Shown here piece by piece: positions 26,069 through 38,955 of a stretch of DNA of 64,000 bases. A program made the translations under genes and the position numbers. Below the pieces are notes generated by a model. That model saw only the letters and a program-made list of their open reading frames with translations. It was not told the origin of the DNA and ran no database searches. Source of the DNA: Tubiluchus corallicola. Lineage: Eukaryota; Priapulida; Priapulimorpha; Priapulimorphida; Tubiluchidae. The DNA lies in assembly GCA_030141605.1 (NCBI GenBank), contig JAQGDQ010000024.1, positions 1,007,501-1,071,500 on the forward strand, written 5' to 3'. Positions within the stretch are counted from its first letter, which is position 1; the number at the start of each line of letters is the position of its first letter.

Positions 26069-29000
26069 TCATAAATTAAAAGCATGATCGGTGTTCAGCA
26101 TTCCAGGTCCTTCGGATTCCAATTCAGATAAAGATTCTGGACTATCATCATTGGTATCTTCTGTAGAAATGCCAATTATGTGTTGCCTGAGCTCCAGCAA
26201 CGTGTTTTGCATCTAATTTCAATAAACAATTTGACAGCTTTAATATCAGCGACAGATATAATATGCCTGCAAAAACTGCAAGACCATAGGCATAAAATGT
26301 GCACAGCAAACTTGCAAATTGTCCCTTATGCCTAATTACATTATTGTCTAACGCACACAACAAATTTACACTGTAAAATAACCTAACTAGATGCATTAGC
26401 CAAAAACTATGAAACCAATTGAAACAATGAAAGTAACTAAAAAACTATATAGTATGGCCTATAGAGAGAACAGCTGAGACCGTCTGCAACTGCGAGCATT
26501 ATTTGGACACCACTGTGGCTGCCATATTGGATGTTGTTATTTGGATAGAGTGGGCAACATCGACAGTAGTTGTAAAATTGCTATTTTGGATGCTAGTTTG
26601 GCTGCCACATTGGGGGTGGGGTGGTCATTATTTAGGATAGAGTAGGGACATCGATACAGCATACTGGATGACTGTATGTACTAGAACATCCTAAAGAGTG
26701 CTGTGCTAACCTGGATGTGATTTTGATTGCCACACTGGAGGTAATTACCTAACTGACATTAGCGAAAACCTTTCTGAGGACATGCTACGCTGTGGGCAAA
26801 CATAAAAAACACGTAGATATACAGATTTTCATCTTTTTATATTAACAGATTTAGAGATATGTACAGCCAGTCACTGACTTGCGAACACTTTAGCTTGCAA
26901 TCAACAGGAATTAAAACAAGTAAAAGTCAATTATGAACTATTGTGTAAATGTTGAACTAATATGATTATGCAATTTTATCATTAACAAATTTCACATTAA
27001 TGATCTACTGCACTTGGCAAAGCAATAAAATAAGTACCTGTTCAACAACTTTTACATTAAGTTTCACTATGTCTTTGATTTTCTTCATTTCATTATTGTG
27101 CATGTCTTTCTGTTCCTTGAATAAATCAGACCAGTGGTCTATGAAAGTTAGAGGTTTTCTGAAAGTATAAGCAAAAGTGTACTGAAGGTGTATGTTTAAA
27201 TGTTTATTAACCATACACCAGTTTTACATAAAGTTGAACAACTATCTAGCAAAGAATTATTCAACTAGTGTAAGAAACGTCCATACCCGTCAGTTTTATC
27301 GTTGAAAAAATTGTTGTAGACTTCTCGTGCCTTTAATTCCTCCTCAAATGCTCTGATTTGACGATACAAGTTCAAGTTAACAAATATCAAAACAACAAGT
27401 CTATAAAAAAAGAACAAATGTGTTTAAAATTATGACAGTAGTATTGGACCATCATAGTTTCTTTTTATTCCTGCAGGAGTTTTCATCACTTAATAAAAGC
27501 AATTTACAAGATCTATGACAACAATTAATTGGAAAAAAGCAGTGTAAAACAGACTGTTTTAATGTACTTTTAATAATCAAAGTCAACAAATCCTTAATAG
27601 CAAGAACAATAATGACAGTATGCAAACACTGCGCAGTAAATCAGATTTTTTCAATTTTCTTCATTTAAATTTAACATTTCAACTAGTTTCCAGTCACAGT
27701 CATCACATAATTTATCTGACATTAACATTAGAAAAATTGTAAAGTTCTTTTATTGTGCGTGGCATGAAGAATTCGTATGATGCATGCCGTGTTAGGAAAT
27801 TACTTGCACTATATACCATTGAAATTGCGATTTTCTTCCCTTTAATAAAGTTTACGTCTCTTTCATTTAAATTTGTTGAATTCCACTTTACATTGCACCA
27901 GTGGGATATTTGTATCAGTTGATATAACAGTGTGTAGTAAATGAGAAAAAACTGAACTAGGTAATAAACAGAACTTACACAGCAAGCACAGTCTTGAGAA
28001 AAACTCTAGGGTTCATCCAAAGTATCATGTTAATGTTTTGATCATTGGAAGGAGCTGAAATAGGAAGTGACGGCAATTCTATGATATAATATAAAGCATT
28101 CAGAGGCATAATTTAGCGCTGGTAAATATCAAAGTGTAAAGTGTGAAAGCTAAACAAATGTGACAGAGGTTCCTTCTTTATTCTGAAGTAGTTCCAATGT
28201 TTAACAATCGACTGCAACCAGGAACAAATCAAAATAATTTTATTCAAATTATTATAATTAACTCACTGAGTTATCAGGCAAAGGCAGCTAGTTTTTTTTC
28301 CAAACTGTTTCTAAGAGATAGAGTAAATATCCTGAATAATGCTAAAGAGAACACAACCAAATTTTAGACCCTTGAGTAAAATGATTCAAGTTACAAAACA
28401 CTGAAAGGGAAAATTATGTTTTTTTAACAATGACTTACACTCTTATGTGAAAGACTGTTACCATGGTAGCCTAAGTTCGTTAGTTTTGTTTGTTGAATGT
28501 TCTTAGCCATGCTAGATAGGGAGCTTATAATTTGAAAATGTATTAAACAAAAAAAATATTTACCTGATCAGGAGAACACATGAAATTTCTGACAAAAAGT
28601 TAGCCTTGCAAAATAACAAGTTAGTCCATTTACAATATTTGAACTTAAAATACGCTGAGTTCTAGCAATTTTCTGAAGGAGTCAAACAGAAGGGCAGTAT
28701 TTCATTTTTGGTTTAACAAACATGCGACAGATGCGTATGTAAGCTTACTGTAATTAAAAATTTTCTCCATTTGTGAATATATAGCTGGTTTTCCTCCGTT
28801 CTTGTAGGCCATTAATTAAAGTTTTAAGCTAACATTTAGTTATCAGAATCCATTAAATTTTACTACAGATAATAAAATGCATATTTCAGATCATAGACCA
28901 AAAAGAGAAACATTTGAGAAATTGGTTTTCCTTGAAGCTGGAATAAAAAAAATGTTACAATTTGTGTTGACAGGATGTTATCTTTATTATACGCAGCAAC

Positions 29001-32000
29001 GTAACCACATGTTATAATGTTCTGATTCAAATTCAGTAGCAAGGTGGAGAAAGTTTTCCAAACCCATATTGATAATTTGATTCAAGTAATTACTATTATT
29101 CAAATAAATTCCATCACATTAGTGAAAATTTTAGCTCTTGCTAGCTTAGTTGACTTGCATAGGACTAATCAGTGGTAATCGTAAACAACATACACTGCAG
29201 TTACATTAACTAATATAACAGGGATGGATTGATAGAAAGCACATACTTTTAACAAAAGGACTGATACTCACTATAAATTGTCGGGCCGCCTGGAGGGGGA
29301 GCACCTTGTAAAGGTGCTGAAGAATTGAATTCAGGACTAGTTTTTGGTATGGCTGGAACAATAGGTGAAATATCTTCTACATTGCTGAGCTTGCCATCAA
29401 CAAACTCCATGAGTTTTTTATCTAAAATGCATAGAGATATCCAAATTAGGTCGAGAGGAATTCTTCACTTGTTCCTCGATAACCTGCAAAATCTGTGCAG
29501 CCTGGTAATGTACACATTATATAATGAAATCACATTTGCTAAATTCAATCTTACTGCTTCACTATTTTGCATAAAATTATTATGTCAGATTTCAGCACCA
29601 AATTTCGACCAACATGCAAAATTTTTGCACACAATAATTAAATGTAAAGTTTCTAATATAATTAAACCATGTAGGCCTAATGCTTCCACACAGAACTGTA
29701 TTTAGGCCCGAATGCTTTTATGGAAACTTGGACTTTTGATTCAAACAATCAAACTTAGTGTAACTTGTCTTTGATATTGTTGGAAAGTAAAAGTCTGTAT
29801 ATACAGTTGTACACTAATGCAAGCATGTGTGCACACGCATCCAAGCACGCATGCACAAGTACATGTGTAAAGTTTAATTTAGGCCACATTACAAAACCAA
29901 TAATAGCCCAAAAATAGGTATTAAAATTTACTACGATTATAAATAAATAATTTATTGAGGATCCAGCACACTACAAATACAATAGGCCTGAGATCCTGTA
30001 TGAAAAGACACTTTTACAATACTTTACATGCTATTTTGGACAGTTTGGCACCTATAACTCTAAATTCAGCACTCACTTCAAATGAAATAAAGAAAAAGTT
30101 TAAGTAATTGATCAAAAACTAATTACTAGACAAGATTGTCAGATATCAGTTTATTAAAACCCTTACTTGATTATAAAAGTATTGACAAACCTAGTAAAGC
30201 ATAGTGATCCTTCATGCCTGATACAGTATTCTTCTCTATAAGAGCTAAAATAAAAATAAATTATGTTTTGCGTACAGTATTGCATACTACTGTTTCTTAA
30301 TGGTTTAATAAATAATAAATTAACAGAATTAAACAAAACCAGTCATATTCCTTTGATGTCTTCTCTAATTATAAAGGATATAGCTTGTGGAAGACACTAA
30401 CAAAAGATAAACACCAAAGGTATCGTTCAGTGGTTTATTCCAATTTGAAAATTACTGCTGTCACTCACCACACAGGGAGATGACCTCAAATTTGTGAAAT
30501 TATTAGTCGTAGCAGTTTCCAGTAAACTTGTTACTACAACATTTACTAAAATCTAGTATAAACTCAGGATACCGGCAGCATTTTTTACGAGTAGCAGGTG
30601 AAACTGATTCAGCTCATTGTAATTATGTACAGTACACAGTTCATCATTCAAATGGTGACAAAACAGTAGCACATATTCAGATGCTAGGCTGGCTTACACT
30701 AAATGCTTGCAAAATGCAGATCAACATCATCATTATCATCATCATCATCATCATCATCATCATATATAAAAAAATAGAGAAAGGTTGGGCCTGCGACTCT
30801 ACAACTATGCAAAAAGATGTTGCAAGAGCCACGATGCGGCAGATGCAAAGGTCTCTGACTAACAAGACTGAAACCAAAATGGTTATGGCATTACCTGTGA
30901 AGTTTTTGTTTACTTGCTTTTGTTGTGTGTTTTTATTTGTTTGTTAGCTGCCATGTTACTCTGCATTTCTATTCTTTCCATGCAATACGCAAGTGTTTAT
31001 GTATCTTTTAAAAGCATTGGCAGTGTTCTATGTTTGGCACATTAAGAGCCACTAATAATTTCAGAAACAACATACAAAACCCCCAAAATGTAATAATTAT
31101 AAAACAGATATAACTCAATAAAAACATCACATAATGGCAAAATGTAACTAAATAATACTGTACGTACACTTAACAAAGCCGAAAGGGTTCTTGATATAGG
31201 TGATGTACCAGCGAGCGATCATATGACACCGGCTGTCATTTATTCTTGTTATGCAAAACTTGCTCTCGACGGCAAACGTTTCCCCATAGGGTACGCCACC
31301 ATTTTGAACATATGAACTGATCCTGTATACTTTGCCAACAACCTTCTCTGTGAGAGACTGTACAATTTGACCAAATTCACCATGCAAGAAAAACAGCTAA
31401 TTATGAATGGATTACTTTAGATGAAAGTATGCTTCTTGTTACATACTACAAAATGTTTGAAAATAACATTTAATAAACAGTCTTTTGAACTGTATTTAAT
31501 ACCTTCTAAACAGCCTTAATTAGTATAACAGATTACCGAATGGAAACATTTTTTTAAATCTTTTAATTATTTCAAATGTTTATTATAAGATTACCATCAA
31601 TAATAAAACTACTACAATAAAAATCGTTCAGACCAATTTCAGTTAAAAAAACAGTGAAAAAGCTGTAAGTGAATCTGGATTTAAACAAAAAACCTTTAGA
31701 ATACATGGCAAATGTGTTATAGTCTAAAGAATACAGCATTTATGATCAAGGTAAGTCCAAAGAATCAACAAAACAAGGTCTATCTTAATCACAAGTGGCA
31801 GTGTGATATAGTATTCTATGCTGTTCAAAACAAGTTCCATGCCAGCTTTGTTTCACATTTTCTTTTTTCAGAGTTTCATTGTAATTTAGTTTAAAAATTT
31901 AATTCAATCATTAATAATAATCTTGAAATTAAGACTATGATCTGTCAAGTTTTGCAAACAATGGATTTTTCTAAATATCAAGTGCCCGTTAAGAAGACCA

Positions 32001-35000
32001 AAAATTACCTGCTGATCAGATGTAGATGCTATCTTGTCACCTAGTGTTGTTTTTATGGGCAGTAAATAGTTGAGAGTTCTGACTTCTCTTCCATCTTCTC
32101 CTTGCCACCAAGGTTGTTCCACAAAGTCTATAAAAGAAATAAAAAAACCGTGAAGCAAGACAAGTGCATTGTGTAGTTAATTAAAAAACAATGACCAGAG
32201 TGAAGTGATTGAAATAAAAGCATTCATTACATTATCAAAGGATTTCTAATGAACACAGAACAGAGCTTTAAAAGAAGATTGTATACCAAGTACACAAAGC
32301 GGAAAAAATCGAGAAGAAAATTACAGCAAATAATAAAAAATATCGTTTTTGCGTTTTTCCCCGTTTTAAACAGTTACTGTTTGAACAATTACGTAAGTGT
32401 GGTGCAGCTCCAATAGCAGACAATTACCCAATGTTTTGTGTACATTAAAGTATGGAAGCAAATAGTATTTATGCAATATAAAACAATGCAACAAAAACAA
32501 ATAACAGCCTACATACTTGACACTTTGCGTGCATTGTTGAAGTCCTTTGACCAGGGCGAGTCCGTAAAAACATTTTCGAACACTTGTTCAACGGAGATTT
32601 CATAATCTTTGTCTATCATAATGTGACCATCATGACTGTTGCATCCACAAAAAATTGGCCCTGTTATAAATTTCCCAAAAATATAAAATAAAATAAACAA
32701 AAATATCAGCGAATCATTTATTGTATAAGAAAGCTGCAAAAAATAGATTAACAAAAGAAAATTAGTTCTAAAGGCTATAAATGGTAGTGTTGCTATTACA
32801 TCTATAGCTCTAGTTCAGCAAACTGTTTCACAGGTAATTAAGTATGAATGGTAGAGTTAATCTCAGTAGATGAACTATAAGTGATATGCGTTAGCATCAA
32901 TAAAGTAACATGCATGAAAATTAATGCGATGAAAAACTGCTTGTAACATTTAAAAAACAAAATTATGATTTCTATCTACCATGTGCAGTCACAGAGTAAA
33001 ATAACATAGCTGCAAACACTACAAAAATGGATAATAAAACTTTATAGTATAATACCTTGACTACCAATAATTACGAAGTATATTATTTAAGAAGCTACTT
33101 TTACCAAAGTGGCACGTGATGATCTGGTTTAGTTTTTCATTATGACGTCGTAGTTTGTGGAACATGCACAATGTAATGTATTAGGAACCATAATGTGATT
33201 ATGTTGTGGAATCTCTATGAAAGTGTAAGACAAAAAGGCTGAAGAAAGAACAGATTCAACCACTAATAAAGAAATGTTGGTACCGTCAGGTTCATCACCA
33301 CTTTCGTCAGACTCGCTTCCAGAACTTTCCTTGTCATCTCCAAGTATTCTAGCTCTATTACTTTTCCCGTCTTTGGTGATTCTTGACGTCTGACTGTTAC
33401 TATCGGATGCTCGTTCGATGTTGTTATTACTGTCATTGCTGTTATGTCTGTTCTTGGAAGTACCCTTAGTTTGCTATGAAGGGATATTTGATTAAGATAC
33501 TAGAATGTCAGTAAAATACAGCTAGTTTACAAAAAGACAGAAGAGTTAACATAACAAGAATTAAAACAAAGACAACTTGAGCAGATCTGTGAGACTGTTT
33601 ATGATCTGTGCCACTCTAGCGACTGCTTAAGCTATTTTCAATCATTCAATGATGACTGTTTAGAAAACAACAAACAAACGTTCAGGAAAAAATTTAGAGA
33701 ATTTTCGGAAAAGTTTTTCAGCTTCTGTTTACTGTTATTCATGCAATGCTCATTCGCAGGGCTTGGCTTGGTTTGGCGTTAGAGGGAAAGGCAGCTCAAA
33801 CTGGTCAGGTTTCTCCGGACGTTTAGGGTGTCCTGTTGCTGACAGTGATGTATGTTACTTCAACAAATCTAAAGTTCTTTTAGTTGCAAGTAATACTGAC
33901 CATTTAATTGAATAACTTGATCTGCTGGCTTATTCTTTTTATTTTAAAACTACTAAATTCTCGCCTCAGTCTAGAGACTTCAATGTGACAAATTAGTTTA
34001 GTAAGAAAGCTGAGGGTAAAACCACACTCACAAGCTCCTATTTTCTGGTGAGGCTAGGCTGAGAGCTGAGCATTTAGTGGTTTCAAAATACAAATAATAA
34101 GCCAGCAAATCAAGTTATTAATTTCATTTATTACGTTACTTGGCTGCAATTCATTTATACTGACCTTATAACAAACTGACCAAAAAGCTTAGGTTTTCGA
34201 ATTAGCTCAATTTTTAGTAAAAGAAGGCGTCGTTTACAAGGTGCTAAAAATTGTTTAAATCATTGCCACTTCGTTTAGATTATCTGTTGTCTGTAAAATG
34301 TTATATGCAAACAGCATGTAAGTTATACTGGTGGAAAAAGCTCAGTTTTTTCTATAAACCAGTAAAACAGAAATGCAGGTGTGTATACCAAGCAGTGGTA
34401 TTGTTTCGAGTTCTCATACCTCTATAGTTGTTTCAACAAAGACAGATGGCACAGATTTTGCTTTTCTTAAAGCATGGGTGTTGTAGGAACTATCAGTTGT
34501 CTCTTTTCCAGTGTTTGACTGATGATTCTCGATTCCGATTTGATCCACGCCACTGCTCCAACTGACACGTGTCGCAGAGAACTTCGGTTTTCTGTTTTTC
34601 TTGTTTTTAACATTTTTGTGCTGTGTAGGTAGGTGAACATTTGCAGAAGGATCAACGTAGTCCTCATCTTCTGAGGTTAGCCCAAGATCATCGCCATAAG
34701 CTTGATGAATCCAGTACCACAGTTCTTGTGGTAGCATCGGCTAAAATTTAGCACAGTTGTTAATGAGCTATCTGAAAGCACATTCATCTTCCTAATAAAT
34801 GTGGCAAATGATTACATACAAATATAGTTTTCATTTTTGCGTATTTTCGTATTTAAAATAGCTTTGGAGCTCATTTATAAACAAGTGTTCACATTTAAGA
34901 GGTTGATGATTTTGTTTGTCTAACTGCTAACCTGGTCTAGCAAAGCATTCTGCCAGATTCGAAATATCATGATAAATGACTTGTCTCGATTTCTGAAAGA

Positions 35001-38000
35001 TGTAAACAACCATTTTTCCGTTTCTGTAGACACTTTTATGGCAGTTGGTACGACCCGCACAGTCTTTTCTTTCCGTATTGACTTAATGTCTTGTATCTTT
35101 ACCACAACCTAACAATAGTTTTCTTGATAACAAACAAGCAAATTTAAAAATAAATTGTAGAGAGGGAAAGTAGGTGAGTAGTCACAATGGCTTGAATGTA
35201 AGAGTTAAGTAATACACAGCCTAGATAGATGCTATTGCTTGGCTTTAGCAGTATAGTACTAAATGTACGGTGAACTTTCATCTGTGGTATTTCAAGTTAA
35301 TCACTGTAACGTTTTGTAGTAATTGTTGTAGAACTAAAAGCTAGTCATACAGCCATATTGCTCTGACTTATTCTAGCACTGAGTAAGAGTGTACACACAA
35401 CTGAAAGCACTTTATATCACCTCCACCAGCACAGTGTCTCATTTTACAAGAATTATCCCAGGTAACGAGCTAGCTTTTGGTTCTACATCCAGCAAATGAG
35501 TGCTTGAAAACTGAGCTGCCACAAAACGTTACAGTGATTAATTTAAAAAACCACAGATGAACGCTCACAGTATGTTTAAGTTAATATGTAAATTCCAGTG
35601 TGCGAGTCATCTAGGAAAATATTTATGTGGATAATTAATTAGCATTTAGCCAAACTAACAGTGACTGTGATAGCAAGAATGTGGCACAGAAGAAGTTTCA
35701 AGCTATTTCAATCCATAAACATATTTTGTCCTATGATATTTTACTGTCATAACTATTTAACCATGAGTATTTTCTCCGAAAAATATCCAAGAATAAAGTA
35801 AAGTTGGCCTCACTTACATGAGTTTCCCATTTAAAGAGGTTTGCATGGAAGCACAACCAGTTTTGAGTTAAATATAATCGTCCCAAGATAATAACATCTT
35901 TTTGCAAACCACAAGAATAGTCTACAACAAAATAGAGGTTATCACAACATGAAGATAGAACACTATTCATCTTGCATTGATTGCGTCTACGCCTCCGAAA
36001 TTTTTGGAAAACTCCAAGAAAAATAAGAAAGAAAAACTTATTGGTCTATTCACACTTTCAGTCACACATTTAACAGAATTGTAGGAACATGTTATATTGG
36101 TAATATTAATGGTTTTCCAATCTCCAATGTACTTTATCCTTCACTAATATGGATGAGCTTTGAAGCACCCTTCTCTATACTACCCCGACGAAAAATAGCA
36201 ACAAACTCGCGTAGGAAGATTGTAGATTTGTAAAATTTAGCACTGTTGCTTTGCAGTTGCGATAAGGTGTGAGGATAAACTGAAAAATGATAATGCTTCA
36301 AAAATTGTGATATTCAGAGACGTCTTCAAATGTTAACACAGAAAAGAATGTGACTGATGGTAAACATATTCTGCAGTTGACACAAAACGTGTAGAGCGTG
36401 TTGCAAGCAGCGTTTTTGTAAAAATTAAGTGCATTTTGTCTTTCTACTGTTCTGACAGAGTCAACCTTTTCAGTGCACTGGATCGAAATGCTACCCTCTG
36501 AAAAATGCTGCCCTAGGCAAACCACCACCCAGTAGCTATATCACTGAATAATACCTGCCAGGAGACGCTCAGATTCCGGAATCCGATCATGGAACAGCTT
36601 CTTGAACTCCTCTGTTTTAGCCTTGTATGTAGACGAGTAAAACGTCTGCAAAAAAAAATATAATTTTGTTTTGTTTCCTAACACAGCATGCTTTTAAATA
36701 ATATTAAAAAGTGGCAATGACAGAATTCTTGTGAAAATTCTACTTAACTTTACATTAACACTAGTTAAAATAGCAACTTTTAACACTTAGAAGCTAGGCA
36801 TTAAAATACCGATTTGTCATATGATTATGCAAAAATGCCCATTTCTTAGATTCCTGAACAGTTCATTTGTTTATCTTGGTAATTGCTAACTGTGTACAAC
36901 AGTCTAAATTATAGGCAAAAATTCAAATTTGCATAATCTGCTCAATGCTTAAACAAAGTACATAATACTCAGCTTTGAAGTTTCAGCTAATTTGTCTGCT
37001 GCTTTCCATCAATTAGTATAGCACCTATTTGCAAAAAAGCAATATGTATGTGGACTTTTTTTGGCTACCAGCTTTATTTTTCTAATAAGTATGATGAAAA
37101 AAGTAGTATGAAAAATGGCCTTTTTTAGGGCAAAACATTACTCTACATTCTTTACTCGTGCTTGTTGCAACACAGGAAATGTTTTCGCCTTACTTGTTTG
37201 TTCGGTGATTAGACAAGTTCTTTTTCAACCTACCCACTTTGTCTATAATAATGTATGGAGTCTACAGGCTCTCAAACATACACAATTGTTTATTATTATG
37301 CAACCCCTCTCCCCCAGTCAGCAGTATACCCCTAGTATAGTTTGCAAACCAAGTACCATGGGTTGGGCACCTTGATTTTCAAGCCATTCAAGTTAACAAT
37401 TTATATAAAGGGCAATAGAAAGGTATGAAAAGAAGTGTGCTTAACTATAGAGGTCGTTTCTACGTACCTAAGAATATCTCATGTATAATTAAAAACTACA
37501 TATTTGTTAAGCGACACTAGATCACTTGCATGGGTTACATTTCTTGAGCAGCTTCCTACAAAAAGAGCTGGCTGTCAGGTGACTTCAGTTTACCAAAATA
37601 AAAAGTTATGCTGTCTGATGTTTGCTTTAAATCTCGCATAATAATCCAGAAATTTAATATCTTCATTACAATCAGGGATGAGAATGACAAATTGCAAAAA
37701 ACTCTGAAACAGGGCGGGGGGTTTTGGAGCAAAGGAGCCAGCAACAAATTGCAATTTTGTGACCATAGAGAGCCTCTAAGTGGACTTAAAATATCAATTA
37801 CCTTGTTTCATGCATAATTTAAAATACCCAACTATCTAGGACACATGATACATATGATTGTGAAGCTTCAAAAAATTAAAAAAATTTATTTTGTATATAT
37901 TTTGTTGCCTATATTTCATAAATTATAAAATTAAACCTGGTTTTATTCAAATTACGCTTTGATATTTCGGTTGTTTGTGTCTGGAGGCCTCAAAGCTTCG

Positions 38001-38955
38001 CATTTGTCAGCAATGAAGATATGCCACATTAGTGTAAAAGACATGCTACAAATCGTACAGATTATCAAATAAACGATATTTACGCTTTATTTGAACTATT
38101 TTAGCCAAAGTTTTTCAGCTATTTTTAACATCTAGGAGATAAAAGGTAAGCTGGATAAATATCTCGAAAAACGCTACTGAAAGTTTCGGGTTACGATTTC
38201 GACGAAAACGAGGTTCAACCACGAAAAATATTCTCAATGAATTTACGCGATTTACAAAAATGGCACTACCGGTGTTCCAAAAACTCGGAATTCCGCATAT
38301 CCGCGGAAAATTCTCATCCCTGTACAATGAACACTTCAGGAATGCAAGATACCAAACGAAAAACCAATTAATTATTGTTATTATTAACCAACCGAAGAAC
38401 CCTTTTGTGCCTAAATGTTTTATTAAGAGCTACCTGGCCTCATGTTTATTAAAGAACTTTCTATCAAAGAATGCTCACCTTCAACAATAGACTTTTCTTC
38501 TCAAGCGATGACTTGTTTTTGTCTTTCTGTTCTTCCTTTGCTTCACGATGATTGTTTTGAGAAATCAATTTGGAATATACATTATTCTTTGGAGACCTGT
38601 ACAAAAAATGATGCATAGATTAATAGCTTCTGATGTTTCTATAATACATGTAATATATGTTGACTAATAGCAGCTAGAGGGCGGGCTAAACTTTGCAGTA
38701 CGTATAAGATATATATTAGTACATAGTTTTATGCTATGTACTTGAAAAAGGATAAGAATGAGAAATGTGTTTTTAATATTTTATGCTACTTGGCTCTGTC
38801 TTATCTACATGTATGATATTTGCAGATTATACAAATGAAAAACTGCTCAGAACACTAGCCATGTGTACAGTCTTGCAGTGTTAAAGCACGGAGTTTTCTA
38901 ATAGAACATAGTTAAAAAGCAACTCAAGTACTACTTACCACTGATGTGAACCCAT
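26069..38955 (-). CDS. GRAMD1: GRAMD1/Aster sterol-transfer protein
   Basis: Sixteen coding exons on the minus strand: 38939-38955, 38479-38596, 36555-36645, 35818-35921, 34932-35108, 34420-34740, 33284-33473, 32517-32660, 32009-32127, 31168-31357, 30191-30244, 29272-29421, 27979-28078, 27287-27400, 27038-27158 and 26069-26212. All phases agree and give 717 residues, the size of human GRAMD1A/B. The GRAM domain is at about 56-165 (GRLYLTQNWLCFHANLFKWE, TEKWLFTSF, FRIWQNALL), followed by the family signature LTSEDEDYV and a low-complexity Ser/Asn linker. The VASt (StART-like) domain is at about 341-510 (FTDSPWSKDF; NPFGFVK). One membrane anchor lies near 583-602, and a short charged tail follows. 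Family members sit in the ER at plasma-membrane contacts and move accessible cholesterol into the ER. The start rests on a 17-base first exon (MGSHQ plus two bases) whose phase fits exactly. The last exon start (26212) is the acceptor that keeps frame. An alternative acceptor at the start of exon 13 would drop a few residues. Confidence 0.93.
26486..26760. repeat. Diverged tandem repeat in the last GRAMD1 intron
   Basis: A phrase like TTTGGCTGCCACATTGG recurs three times with drift (about 26509, 26595 and 26722). The first two copies are each followed by a TTATTTNGGATAGAGT and ACATCGA-type phrase. The period is about 90-130 bp. Confidence 0.55.
30722..30764. repeat. (ATC)n microsatellite
   Basis: An ATC/CAT trinucleotide run in a GRAMD1 intron. 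It extends antisense open frames with poly-Ile or poly-Met. Those frames are not genes. Confidence 0.9.
33911..34119. mobile_element. Foldback (MITE-like) element in a GRAMD1 intron
   Basis: The left arm 33911-33969 and right arm 34061-34119 are reverse complements with roughly 80% identity by eye (core AATAACTTGATYTGCTGGCT). They enclose a spacer of about 90 bp. No coding capacity. I could not define a target duplication. Confidence 0.7.
35268..35570. mobile_element. Small terminal-inverted-repeat element with TA flanks
   Basis: The termini are inverted repeats of about 50 bp (core TTAATCACTGTAACGTTTTG in both arms), with a further inner match (TGTAGAAYYAAAAGCTAG). Both ends abut TA dinucleotides (35266-35267 and 35571-35572), as expected for a Tc1/mariner-type non-autonomous element. 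It lies in the intron between GRAMD1 exons 4 and 5 and encodes nothing. Confidence 0.75.
37673..38322. mobile_element. Non-autonomous DNA transposon with CAGGGATGAGAAT termini
   Basis: The element begins CAGGGATGAGAAT and ends with the exact reverse complement, ATTCTCATCCCTG (13-bp terminal inverted repeats). The bases TACAAT lie directly outside both ends, a likely 6-bp target duplication or part of a decayed longer one. CAGGG-type termini suggest the hAT superfamily. At about 650 bp it cannot encode a transposase. It sits in GRAMD1 intron 2, ending about 155 bp from exon 2. Confidence 0.75.

Noticed and set aside
30528-30947. 139-codon plus-strand frame
   Set aside because: Its length comes from an (ATC)n microsatellite inside a GRAMD1 intron, antisense to the gene.
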